This document shows, in pieces, positions 9,291 through 17,397 of a DNA stretch of 64,000 nt; positions within the stretch are counted from its first letter, which is position 1; every line of letters begins with the position of its first letter. This DNA is from Oerskovia flava (lineage in GTDB: Bacteria > Actinomycetota > Actinomycetes > Actinomycetales > Cellulomonadaceae). The position numbers and the translations under genes were made by a program. Under the pieces are notes generated by a model. That model did no database searches and was not told the DNA's origin. It was given only the letters and a program-made list of their open reading frames with translations. The stretch spans positions 124,001-188,000 of the forward strand of contig NZ_JAOXSR010000007.1 in NCBI RefSeq assembly GCF_026163685.1, in the 5' to 3' direction.

Positions 9291-9330
9291 GGGCGACGAG
9301 GGGCGACGAGGGCCGACGAGGGCCGACGAG
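9291..9330. repeat. Four-copy 10-bp tandem repeat
   Basis: GGGCGACGAG twice then GGCCGACGAG twice, in the gap between the permease gene and the mannosidase start, 17 bases upstream of ATG 9274. No function is evident. It could vary in copy number and alter the spacing or structure ahead of the mannosidase ribosome site. Confidence 0.6.
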
Positions 9331-9413
9331 GGTACTGACGACGGGCACGACGGAGCGGCGGAGCCGCGGTCGTGAGCGGTGGGGGAGGAGCGGTCTGCGC
9401 TCACCCCTGCACA

Positions 9414-10313
9414 TCACCCCTTCACGGCGCCCGCCATCGCGAACGAGCTGCCCGAGAGCCGCTGGACCAGCAGGTAGAGGAACAGCACGGGGACCGAGTA
9501 GAGGATCGAGAAGGCCGCGAGGCGCCCGTAGGAGACGGTGCCGTAGGTGCCGAAGAAGCTGAAGATGGCGACGGCGGCCGGCTGGCTGTTCTCGCTGAAG
9601 AGCAGCACGAACGGGACGAAGAAGTTCCCCCACGCCTGCGTGAACACGAAGATGAACACCACCGCGATGCCGGGCCGCATGAGCGGGACGACGATGCGCC
9701 ACAGCGCCGTCATCGCGCTCGCGCCGTCGACCCATGCCGCCTCCTCGAGGGAGATCGGGATGGAGTCCATGAAGTTCTTCGTCATCCAGATCGCCATCGG
9801 CAGCGACGTCGCGGCGAGGAACAGGACCGTGCCCCACAGGCTGTCCAGCAGCCCGAAGGCCACGAACAGCGCGTAGACGGGGACCATCATCGCCGTGATC
9901 GGCAGGCAGGTGCCGAAGAGGATCCCGTACATGAACGGCTTGCGCCACCGCATCTGGTACCGCGAGAGCGGGTACGCCGCGAGCACCGAGCAGATCACCG
10001 TGATGACCGCCGTCCCCATCGAGAGGAGGAACGAGTTCCACAGCGGGCGGAACGTCGTGTCGACGTTCATGATCTCGGTGAAGTTGTCCAGCGTGACACT
10101 GGTCGGCAGCTTGACCGAGACCGTGGCGGCCGAGTCGAACGCGGCCAGGAGGATCCAGCCGAGCGGGATGACGAACGCGACACCGATCAGCAGGAGGATC
10201 AGCGACGACGCGATCTTGCTGTTGCGGGCGCGCGGCGAGGCGAGCGCGCCCGTGCGGAGCGGGCGGGGAGCGTCTCCCGGCGCGCGGGTGACGTCAGGGG
10301 TGACGGCGGTCAT
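9414..10313 (-). CDS. Sugar ABC transporter permease, MalG type
   Basis: A 299-residue inner-membrane permease of the carbohydrate-uptake-1 family with six predicted helices. The EAA loop that contacts the ATPase is visible as EEAAWVDGASAMTALWRIVV followed by PLMRPG. ATG 10313 overlaps the stop of the preceding permease gene as ATGA, so the two are translationally coupled. No ATP-binding subunit is encoded nearby, so the importer probably borrows a shared MsiK-like ATPase, as is normal for actinobacterial sugar importers. The ligand is probably an alpha-mannoside, judging by the adjacent GH38 gene; this is inference from context. Confidence 0.92.
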   Translation of the reverse strand: MTAVTPDVTRAPGDAPRPLRTGALASPRARNSKIASSLILLLIGVAFVIPLGWILLAAFDSAATVSVKLPTSVTLDNFTEIMNVDTTFRPLWNSFLLSMGTAVITVICSVLAAYPLSRYQMRWRKPFMYGILFGTCLPITAMMVPVYALFVAFGLLDSLWGTVLFLAATSLPMAIWMTKNFMDSIPISLEEAAWVDGASAMTALWRIVVPLMRPGIAVVFIFVFTQAWGNFFVPFVLLFSENSQPAAVAIFSFFGTYGTVSYGRLAAFSILYSVPVLFLYLLVQRLSGSSFAMAGAVKG

Positions 10314-11245
10314 CAGTCCACCTCCGGCTTGAGCGCCTTGATGTACACGATGGCGAACAGGCCGCCGAGGACGAGGGTCACGGTCGCGATCGCGGTGCCG
10401 TAGCCGACCTGGGCGAACTTGAACGCCTCCTGGTAGGCGAGCACCGGCAGGGTCGAGCTCTCGACACCGGGTCCGCCGGCCGTCATCACCCAGATGAGGG
10501 TGAAGACACCGAGGGTCTGCAGCGTGGTGAGCATGAGGTTGGTGGAGATCGAGCGGCGGATCATCGGGAGCGTGATCCGGGTGAAGCGCTGCCAGCCTGA
10601 GGCGCCGTCGATCTCGGCCGCCTCGGAGATCTCCGGCGGCACCTCGGCCAGCGCCGCGGAGTAGACCATCATCGAGAAGGCCGTGCCGCGCCAGACGTTG
10701 GCGACGATCACCGCCAGCATGGGCGTGACCACGAGCCATGCCTGTCCCTCGATGCCGAGCCAGCCGAGCATGATGTTGAGCGTCCCGTCGGAGGCGAAGA
10801 ACGCGTACAGCGCGAACGCCGCGACGATCTCCGGCAGCACCCACGAGACGACCACGATGGTGCTGACGACCGCACGGACCGGTCCGTGCGCCGTCTTCAT
10901 CAGCAGTGCGAGGCCCATCCCCAGGAGGTTCTGCCCGATGAGCGCCGAGGCGATGACGAACACCAGCGTCAGGACGACGGACTTCCAGAACTGCGGGTTG
11001 GCGAACAGCTGCTCGTAGTTCTGGAGGCCGATGAACTCGGGGTCGGCGGCCCTCGGGCCGGTGAGGGACGCGTTCGTCAGCGAGCCGTAGAGCGAGTAGA
11101 CGATCGGTCCGGCGAGGAAGAGGACGAGCAGGACGACAGCGGGGAGCAGCGGGGAGGACCGGAGCAGGGCCTGCGCCACCCGTCGGGACCCGGGCGACCT
11201 GCCCGGGTCCCGACGTCCCCGCCCGTCGAGGGCGAGGGAGGTCAT
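10313..11245 (-). CDS. Sugar ABC transporter permease, MalF type
   Basis: A 310-residue inner-membrane permease. The N-terminus is short and basic, then come six helices, with the EAA-loop sequence SEAAEIDGASGWQRFTRITL before PMIRRS. It is the first permease after the solute-binding protein (3-base gap) and overlaps the second permease by the ATGA junction at 10313. The two should form the heterodimeric channel of one importer. The frame has an ATG at 11245 immediately after the binding-protein stop, which fits a polycistronic message from the promoter near 12665. Confidence 0.92.
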   Translation of the reverse strand: MTSLALDGRGRRDPGRSPGSRRVAQALLRSSPLLPAVVLLVLFLAGPIVYSLYGSLTNASLTGPRAADPEFIGLQNYEQLFANPQFWKSVVLTLVFVIASALIGQNLLGMGLALLMKTAHGPVRAVVSTIVVVSWVLPEIVAAFALYAFFASDGTLNIMLGWLGIEGQAWLVVTPMLAVIVANVWRGTAFSMMVYSAALAEVPPEISEAAEIDGASGWQRFTRITLPMIRRSISTNLMLTTLQTLGVFTLIWVMTAGGPGVESSTLPVLAYQEAFKFAQVGYGTAIATVTLVLGGLFAIVYIKALKPEVD

Positions 11246-11248
11246 GGA

Positions 11249-12604
11249 TCAGCCCGCCTCCGTGACCATGTCGTCCCCGACGACCCGGGTCACCGCCTCG
11301 TCGTACGTGGCGGCGGCCTGCTCGGGTGTGGCCTGGCCGGTGATGACCGACTCCGCCGCGACCTGGATGTTGTTGGAGATCTGGGCGTAGTCGGGCGTCG
11401 CCGGACGGAAGTTCGTGTTCGGCACGAGCGAGGAGAAGAACTCGAAGGACGGGTTGAACGCGACGTAGTCCGGGTTGGACGCGACGTCGTCACGGGCGGC
11501 GATCTGGCTGTTCTCGGTCGCGAACTTGAAGCTGTTCTCCTCGTTGAGGGTCAGCGCGATGAAGTCGAACGCCGCCTGCGGGTCGGGGGCGTTCGCGCCG
11601 ATGCTCAGCAGCCAGCCGCCGGACATCGAGGTCGAGCCGGGCGCCTGGCCGTTCTGGGTCGGCATGGCGGCCATCCCCATGACCTCTTCCCACTCGGGCC
11701 ACGCGTTGTCGCCGGCCATCCAGCCGCCCGGAACCCACGAGCCGTCGATCGCGATCGCGAGCCGACCCTGCGGCAGCAGCTCACCGGAGACCCGGTTGGG
11801 CAGGTTGGTGTCGAGCGCGTCCTCGAGGTTCGGTGCGAGATCCTCGTCCTGGAGGGTCTTGAGGAAGGAGAGCGAGTCCTCGAAGCCCTGCGAGCCGACG
11901 ATCCACTTCCCCTGCTCGGCGTCGTAGAGGGTGTCGTCCGTGCCGTACAGGAGCATCTCGAAGCCCTGCATCGAGGTGGCCTCGCCCTGCGCCTTGGAGG
12001 AGTAGACGTTCATCGGGATGACGTCGGGCACGTTCGCCTTGACGGTGCGCGCTGCGTCGAGCAGGTCGTCCCAGTTCTCGGGCTGCCAGTCGGTGGGGAG
12101 ACCCGCCTGCTCGAAGATCTCCTTGTTGTAGTAGACGCCGCGGGTGTCGGTGCCCATCGAGACGCCGTAGATGCTGCCGTCGTCGCCCTTGCCGGCCTCG
12201 CGGATGCCCTCGGGGAACTGGTCCCAGTCCTCCCACTCGGCGAGGTACTCGTCCATCGGGAGGAGATAGCCGGCCGCGGCGTCGGGCCGCACCTGGAAGG
12301 TGTCCTCGTAGATGATGTCGGGCGCCGTGTCGGGAGAGCCGTTCATGAGGGCGAGCTTGGTGAAGTAGTCCGTCTCCTGCGACGCGATCGGTTCGAGCTC
12401 GATCGTCATGCCGGGGTTGGCCTCCTCGAACTCCGCCTTCGACTTCACCAGCAGGTCGTGGAGCTGGAAGAACGAGTCGGTCTTCTGGTAGGCGACCGTG
12501 ATGGTGCTCGCGTCGCCCGAACCTTCGTCGCCGCTACCCGAGCACGCCGTGAGGACGAGGGCGAGGGCCGTGGTGGCCGTGACGAGCTGTGCTGTCTGAC
12601 GCAT
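11249..12604 (-). CDS. Extracellular sugar-binding lipoprotein of ABC importer
   Basis: A 451-residue family 1 solute-binding protein. From ATG 12604 it has a signal peptide ending in lipobox ALVLTAC followed by a Gly/Ser/Asp linker, so it is anchored to the outer face of the membrane. The mature part shows the MalE-like fold, for example DIIYEDTFQVRPDAAAGY and GVYYNKEIFEQAGL. The start at 12604 rather than 12622 was chosen because AAAGGAG sits 5 nt upstream of it. It is the first gene of the importer unit and lies just downstream of the ROK repressor gene. Ligand is inferred to be a mannose-containing saccharide. Confidence 0.93.
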   Translation of the reverse strand: MRQTAQLVTATTALALVLTACSGSGDEGSGDASTITVAYQKTDSFFQLHDLLVKSKAEFEEANPGMTIELEPIASQETDYFTKLALMNGSPDTAPDIIYEDTFQVRPDAAAGYLLPMDEYLAEWEDWDQFPEGIREAGKGDDGSIYGVSMGTDTRGVYYNKEIFEQAGLPTDWQPENWDDLLDAARTVKANVPDVIPMNVYSSKAQGEATSMQGFEMLLYGTDDTLYDAEQGKWIVGSQGFEDSLSFLKTLQDEDLAPNLEDALDTNLPNRVSGELLPQGRLAIAIDGSWVPGGWMAGDNAWPEWEEVMGMAAMPTQNGQAPGSTSMSGGWLLSIGANAPDPQAAFDFIALTLNEENSFKFATENSQIAARDDVASNPDYVAFNPSFEFFSSLVPNTNFRPATPDYAQISNNIQVAAESVITGQATPEQAAATYDEAVTRVVGDDMVTEAG

Positions 12605-12660
12605 GACGCTCCTTTGACGCATACGGGGCGTTCCTCGGCAGTGAAGAACGCGCTCAAGGT

Positions 12661-12690
12661 TTACTCTAACGATTGGAGTTAATAACGCAA
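12661..12690 (-). promoter_or_regulatory. Promoter and inverted-repeat operator of the mannoside importer unit
   Basis: Read on the minus strand, TTGCGT (12690-12685), a 16-nt spacer and TAGAGT (12668-12663) make a credible sigma-70 promoter. Within it lies the inverted repeat TTAACTC-caatcgt-TAGAGTAA (12682-12661). ROK repressors bind A+T-rich palindromes of this kind at the genes they control, so this is the likely site for the ROK protein encoded upstream. The half-sites are almost identical to those before the MarR gene at 16907-16931. Confidence 0.6.
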
Positions 12691-12739
12691 GGGGTGGTCC
12701 GCGTCGTGACCAGATCGTTGCCCCGGCTGGAACGCCGGC

Positions 12740-13978
12740 TCAGGCGGTGACGGGCTGTGCCAGCAGGATCGAGGCGTGGGGCGTGAACGCTGCGTCGAGC
12801 ACGCGGCTGGCTGCCCCCACGGCACCCAGCCACGGACCCAGGGCGGCGCCGCCCATCTCGACACCGTGGAGCTCACGCAGCGTGGCGTGCCCGGCGAACT
12901 CGGTCCGGGCGGCCGCGGAGAGCTGGGGCCTGAACCGCTCCCAGTTGGCGCCGCCCACCACGACGCGGTCGGCGTCGAGCAGGTCGGAGATCACCACGAT
13001 CCCCCGGGCGAGGCGTCGCGAGGCGCGGGCCAGGATCTCGGTGGCCGCGCCGTCGTCGGCCTGGCTCGCGGTGGCCAGCAGTCCCATCGCGAGGTCGAGC
13101 TCGGCCGGGGTCGAGCGAGGCGTGGACTCGGCGAGCACTCCCGCCGCGACCGCCTCGGCGACGAGGTGGTCGAGCGAGACGCTCACGCCGAGGCAGCCCC
13201 GGTTGCCGCAGAAGCACTCGGGACCGTCGGCGTCGACGATGAGGTGGCCGATCTCTCCCGCGTTGCGCGAGCTGCCCGAGAGCACCTCGCCCCCGCGGGC
13301 GAACGCGAACCCGACACCGAACCCGAGGTAGACGAAGAGGGTGGTGCCGGCGATGTCGTGGTCGCCCTGCCAGAGCTCGGCGACCATGGCGGCCGCGACG
13401 TCCTTCTCCAGCAGCGTGGGCAGGCCGGTGGCGTCGGCGACCCGGTCGCGCAGCGGCACGTCGCCCCAGCTCTGCATGAGCGGGGGGTGGATGACGCGAC
13501 CTCCCTCGGGGTCGATCGGCCCCGGGGCGGCGACCCCGAGCCCGACCACGGCGCCGTCGGGCACCAGTGCCTGCATCCGGGCGACCTCGCCGGCGAGCGC
13601 GTCGATGACGGCGGTGGGTCCGTCCGGGGTCGTGACGACCGAGCGGTCCACCATCGTCCCGGCGAGATCGATGAGCACTGTCGTGACGGAGACGGGGTCG
13701 ACGTGGACGCCCAGCGCGTAGCCGGCCGCCGCGCGCAGGTGGAGCATCGTCCGGGGCTTGCCGCGTCCCGCGATCTGGCGCTCGCCCTCCTCGATGAGGC
13801 CGAGCTCGAGAAGGCGGCCCACGACGTTCGAGATCGTCTGGCCCGACAGGCCCGTGGTCGACGCCAGCTCCACGCGGCTCACGCTCTGGCTGGCACGACG
13901 GATCTGGTCGAGCACGACGAGCTGGTTGTAGTCGCCCATCCTCGGGAGATTCGTCCCGCGACGTCCCGGATACCTCAT
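12740..13978 (-). CDS. ROK-family transcriptional repressor
   Basis: A 412-residue regulator: an N-terminal winged helix (QSVSRVELASTTGLSGQTIS) then a sugar-kinase-like ROK domain. The zinc-binding signature is present as CFCGNRGC, but the residue two positions after it is Gly where most members have Glu. ROK repressors release DNA when they bind a sugar or sugar phosphate. Start ATG 13978 was preferred because the frame upstream has low-complexity, non-family sequence. It precedes the importer and alpha-mannosidase on the same strand, with an operator-like repeat at 12661-12682, so it probably represses them until a mannoside-derived signal appears. Confidence 0.88.
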   Translation of the reverse strand: MRYPGRRGTNLPRMGDYNQLVVLDQIRRASQSVSRVELASTTGLSGQTISNVVGRLLELGLIEEGERQIAGRGKPRTMLHLRAAAGYALGVHVDPVSVTTVLIDLAGTMVDRSVVTTPDGPTAVIDALAGEVARMQALVPDGAVVGLGVAAPGPIDPEGGRVIHPPLMQSWGDVPLRDRVADATGLPTLLEKDVAAAMVAELWQGDHDIAGTTLFVYLGFGVGFAFARGGEVLSGSSRNAGEIGHLIVDADGPECFCGNRGCLGVSVSLDHLVAEAVAAGVLAESTPRSTPAELDLAMGLLATASQADDGAATEILARASRRLARGIVVISDLLDADRVVVGGANWERFRPQLSAAARTEFAGHATLRELHGVEMGGAALGPWLGAVGAASRVLDAAFTPHASILLAQPVTA

Positions 13979-14191
13979 GGCCCCTGATTCTGTCGCCCTG
14001 CCCGGCGCAACGCCTGTCGATGCCCAGGTTACGTGCCCGAGAGTGCCACATCTCCTGCTCGACGGCGCCGCTCGCCCGTCGCGAGCGCGCGGGCCGGGTC
14101 GTCGGCACGGCAGACGGGCGGAGCCGACTCGCCGACAGACCTTCACCGTCCGTGCGACGGGCAGACAGGTGTATCTGGCACGATTCTCCCC

Positions 14192-15667
14192 ATGGCAGCG
14201 AGCACCACGGTCGACAGCGCGCCCCAGGGGGCGCTGGACCGCTACTTCAAGATCACCGAGCGCGGTTCCACCCTGGGGACGGAGGTGCGCGGCGGGCTGG
14301 TGACGTTCTTCGCGATGGCGTACATCATCGTGCTGAACCCGCTCATCCTCGGCACCACACCGGACGGGACGGGCGCGTTCCTCGGCGGTGACGGCGGGCT
14401 CGCGAAGATCGCGGCCGCGACCGCGCTCGCGGCCGGTGTGCTGAGCATCCTCATGGGGGTCGTGGCGAACTTCCCGCTCGCGCTCGCTGCGGGGCTCGGA
14501 CTCAACGCAGTCGTCGCGTTCTCGATCGCGTCGATCGAGGGCGTCACCTGGGCGGATGCGATGGGCCTGGTGGTGATCGAGGGCATCATCATCCTCGTCC
14601 TGGTCCTCACGGGGTTCCGCGAGGCGGTGTTCAAGGCGGTGCCCGTCGAGCTGAAGACCGCCATCAGCGTGGGCATCGGGCTGTTCATCGCCCTCATCGG
14701 CTTCGTCAACGCCGGGTTCGTGCGCGTTCCCGAGGGCGGCGGCACGCCGCTCGAGATGGGCCTGGGCGGCTCGCTGGCCGGCTGGCCCATCCTCGTCTTC
14801 GTCGTCGGACTGCTGCTGATCGTCGCGCTGTCGGTGCGCAAGGTGAAGGGCGCGCTGCTCATCGGGATCCTCGCGGCGACCGTCCTCGCGGTCGTCATCG
14901 AGCAGGTCACGCGGATCGGCCCGCGCATCGGCGCGGACGGAACCGTCAACCCGACCGGTTGGAACCTCAACAGCCCCGACCTGCCGTCGAGCCCGGTCGC
15001 CGTGCCGGACTTCTCCCTGCTCGGGCAGTTCTCGCTGCTCGGGTCGATCCAGAACATCGGCATCGTCGCGGCGGTCCTCCTGGTGTTCTCGCTCCTGCTC
15101 GCCGACTTCTTCGACACCATGGGGACCATGGTCGCCGTCGGCGGCGAGGCCAAGCTGCTGGACGCCGAGGGCAACCCGCCGAGCACACGCAGGATCCTCG
15201 TCGTGGACTCGATCGCCGCGGCAGCCGGCGGGGCGGCGAGCGTCTCGTCCAACACGAGCTACGTGGAGTCCGCGGCCGGCGTCGGCGAGGGCGCCCGGAC
15301 CGGGCTCGCCTCGGTCGTCACCGGCGTCGCGTTCCTCCTCGCGACGTTCCTCTCTCCGCTCGTGGCGCTCGTGCCCTACGAGGCGGCGACCCCCGCCCTG
15401 GTCTTCGTCGGGTTCCTCATGATGACGCAGGTCACCGGCATCCGGTGGAACGACTGGGAGGTCGCGATCCCCGCCTTCCTAACCATCGTCCTCATGCCGT
15501 TCACGTACTCGATCACCGCCGGCCTGGGCGCGGGCTTCATCGCCTTCGTCGTCGTCAAGCTCGCGGTGGGCAGGCCCCGTCAGATCCACCCACTCATGTG
15601 GGTGGCCGCCGCGCTCTTCCTCGCGTACTTCACGCTGGGACCGATCCAGGAGGCCCTGGGGGTCTGA
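14192..15667 (+). CDS. NCS2-family purine permease (AzgA-like)
   Basis: A 491-residue polytopic membrane protein of the AzgA branch of nucleobase-cation symporters, expected to import adenine, hypoxanthine or guanine with protons. Diagnostic stretches are RYFKITERGSTLGTEVRGG, TFFAMAYIIVLNP, LGLNAVVAFS and DFFDTMGTMVAVGG. The later SSNTSYVESAAGVGEGARTG is a signature of the AzgA group. The ATG at 14192 was chosen because homology begins there. It is divergent from the ROK gene. The manA start follows four bases after its stop, an odd partnership that probably reflects shared transcription rather than shared function. Confidence 0.92.
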   Translation: MAASTTVDSAPQGALDRYFKITERGSTLGTEVRGGLVTFFAMAYIIVLNPLILGTTPDGTGAFLGGDGGLAKIAAATALAAGVLSILMGVVANFPLALAAGLGLNAVVAFSIASIEGVTWADAMGLVVIEGIIILVLVLTGFREAVFKAVPVELKTAISVGIGLFIALIGFVNAGFVRVPEGGGTPLEMGLGGSLAGWPILVFVVGLLLIVALSVRKVKGALLIGILAATVLAVVIEQVTRIGPRIGADGTVNPTGWNLNSPDLPSSPVAVPDFSLLGQFSLLGSIQNIGIVAAVLLVFSLLLADFFDTMGTMVAVGGEAKLLDAEGNPPSTRRILVVDSIAAAAGGAASVSSNTSYVESAAGVGEGARTGLASVVTGVAFLLATFLSPLVALVPYEAATPALVFVGFLMMTQVTGIRWNDWEVAIPAFLTIVLMPFTYSITAGLGAGFIAFVVVKLAVGRPRQIHPLMWVAAALFLAYFTLGPIQEALGV

Positions 15668-15670
15668 TCC

Positions 15671-16879
15671 GTGCCGTTCCACCCGCTCGAGAACACGGTC
15701 CAGCGCTACGACTGGGGCTCCATGACGGCGCTGCAGGAGCTCCTCGGCCAGGAGGTCGACGGCGCACCCGCAGCAGAGCTCTGGATGGGTGCGCACCCCA
15801 TGGGGCCGTCGATGGTCCGGGCTGCCGACGGCTCCGTGCTCTCGCTCGCCGAGCTGATCCGCAGCGCCCCGTCCGCCCACCTCGGTACGCGCGTGCTCGA
15901 GGACTACGGGCCGCGCCTGCCGTACCTGCTCAAGGTGCTCGCGGCCGACAAGGCCCTCTCGCTGCAGGTGCACCCCAAACCGCACCTGGCCCGCGCGGGC
16001 TTCAACCGGGAGAACCGCGCCGGCCTGGCGAAGGACTCGCCGGTCCGCAGCTTCCACGACGACCAGCACAAGCCGGAGATGGTCGTCGCGGTCTCCCGAT
16101 TCGAAGGGCTCTCGGGCTTCCGCAGGCCGGGACGGGTCGTCGAGCTGATGGCTGGTCTGCGGGGCGACCTCGTCGGTCGGATGCGCGAGATCCTCGAGGC
16201 GGACCCGACGGCGGAGGGGGTGCGCGCGGCGTTCACCCTCGCGCTGCACGCGCGCCAGGAGCCCGACGTCGCGACGGACCTGGCCGTGTCCGTCGCCGAC
16301 GTCCGCTCCAGGGTCGCCGCGGGGACGTCGTCACCGCGCGCCGATGCGACCGTCCTGATGCTCGCCGAGCAGCACCCTGGGGACCCGGGCGCGATCGTGT
16401 CGCTGATGCTCAACCGGGTGACCCTCGAGCCGGGGGAATCGATGTTCGTCCCGGCCGGTGACGTCCACGCCTATCTCTCGGGCTGTGCCGTGGAAGTCAT
16501 GGCCAGCTCCGACAACGTCCTGCGTGCCGGGCTGACGAGCAAGCGGGTCGACGTCGACGCGCTGCTGGAGTGCGCGACGTGCACCCCCGCGCCCGCCGCG
16601 CGGCCCCGGGTCTCGCGCGCCCCGGGGGGCCTCAAGGCGTACCGGGCCCCGATCCCCGAGTTCGCGCTCCTGGTGGGTCGCGTACGGCCGGGGCGGGACG
16701 CCGTCGTGCACCCGTCCGGGCCGCGGGTGGCGCTGTGCCTGGAGGGCGAGGTGCGGCTGCGGTCGTGGACCGGGGAGGAGCACACGCTGCGGCAAGGGGA
16801 GTCGGCGTTCGTCCCCCACGACGTCGGCGACCTCGCGCTGGCCGGCGCCGGGATCGTCGTGGTGGCGTACGTGCCCTGA
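15671..16879 (+). CDS. manA: Mannose-6-phosphate isomerase, type I
   Basis: A 402-residue cytosolic zinc enzyme interconverting mannose 6-phosphate and fructose 6-phosphate. The N-terminus NTVQRYDWGS and AELWMGAHP are classic. Zinc ligands are visible in LSLQVHPKP and QHKPEM, and in the cupin segment VPAGDVHAYLSG. GTG 15671 lies three bases after the permease stop and is probably coupled to it. The enzyme links mannose released by the nearby GH38 mannosidase to glycolysis. It also makes mannose 6-phosphate available for GDP-mannose and GDP-fucose, which would feed the exopolysaccharide genes at the left of the window. Confidence 0.93.
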   Translation: MPFHPLENTVQRYDWGSMTALQELLGQEVDGAPAAELWMGAHPMGPSMVRAADGSVLSLAELIRSAPSAHLGTRVLEDYGPRLPYLLKVLAADKALSLQVHPKPHLARAGFNRENRAGLAKDSPVRSFHDDQHKPEMVVAVSRFEGLSGFRRPGRVVELMAGLRGDLVGRMREILEADPTAEGVRAAFTLALHARQEPDVATDLAVSVADVRSRVAAGTSSPRADATVLMLAEQHPGDPGAIVSLMLNRVTLEPGESMFVPAGDVHAYLSGCAVEVMASSDNVLRAGLTSKRVDVDALLECATCTPAPAARPRVSRAPGGLKAYRAPIPEFALLVGRVRPGRDAVVHPSGPRVALCLEGEVRLRSWTGEEHTLRQGESAFVPHDVGDLALAGAGIVVVAYVP

Positions 16880-16906
16880 CGTCGAGCGCGTGGCCAGGCA
16901 CCCTTT

Positions 16907-16931
16907 CCTTACTCTAGGTAATGAGTTAAGG
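16907..16931 (+). promoter_or_regulatory. Operator-like palindrome before the MarR gene
   Basis: CCTTACTC-taggtaat-GAGTTAAGG is a near-perfect inverted repeat ending eight bases before the MarR start codon. MarR dimers bind 15-25 bp A+T-rich palindromes over their own promoters, so autorepression is the natural reading. The half-sites TTACTCTA and GAGTTAA recur before the mannoside importer at 12661-12682. Confidence 0.65.
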
Positions 16932-16938
16932 TAACGAG

Positions 16939-17397
16939 ATGCCTGCTGCGGAGACGACTGCCCCGACCAAGAGCCAGTGCCGTCCCGAGAACCTCGGCGG
17001 TGAGCTGCGCGTCGCCCTGACCCACATCTCCCGTCGGCTGCGTGCCCAGCGCGGCGAGGCCGACCTCCCCGAGGGACAGTTCGGCGTCCTCACGGTGCTG
17101 TTCAAGCACGGCGAGATGTCCCCGGGCGCGCTGGCCGCGCACGAGCGCGTGCGGCCGCCGTCGATGACCCGGGCGGTGAACTCGCTCGTCGAGCTCGGCC
17201 TGGTCGCCAAGGTCGAGCACCCGACGGACGGCCGCCAGGTCGTGGTGACCCTCACCGACGACGGCGTGCGCGAGGTCACCGAGACCCGTCGCCGCCGCGA
17301 CGCGTGGCTCACGCAGCAGCTGACCGACCTCACCCCCGACGAGAGAGAGACCTTGGCCCGCGCCAGTGAGCTGCTGAAGAGGATCGCCGCCGGATGA
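16939..17397 (+). CDS. MarR-family transcriptional regulator
   Basis: A 152-residue winged-helix repressor. The core has the usual order: LPEGQFGVLTVLFKHGEMSP (helices 2-3), recognition helix VRPPSMTRAVNSLVELGLV, wing EHPTDGRQVVVTLTDDG, then C-terminal dimer helices. It overlaps the MFS exporter start by four bases (ATGA at 17394), so the pair is co-translated and the regulator probably controls exporter expression by sensing a substrate of the pump. A palindrome overlaps the likely promoter (16907-16931). The inducer cannot be predicted. Confidence 0.92.
   Translation: MPAAETTAPTKSQCRPENLGGELRVALTHISRRLRAQRGEADLPEGQFGVLTVLFKHGEMSPGALAAHERVRPPSMTRAVNSLVELGLVAKVEHPTDGRQVVVTLTDDGVREVTETRRRRDAWLTQQLTDLTPDERETLARASELLKRIAAG

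Noticed and set aside
9414-10844. N-terminally extended MalG-type permease from 10844
   Set aside because: The extension overlaps the other permease gene and is low complexity. The ATGA junction at 10313 is a far better start.
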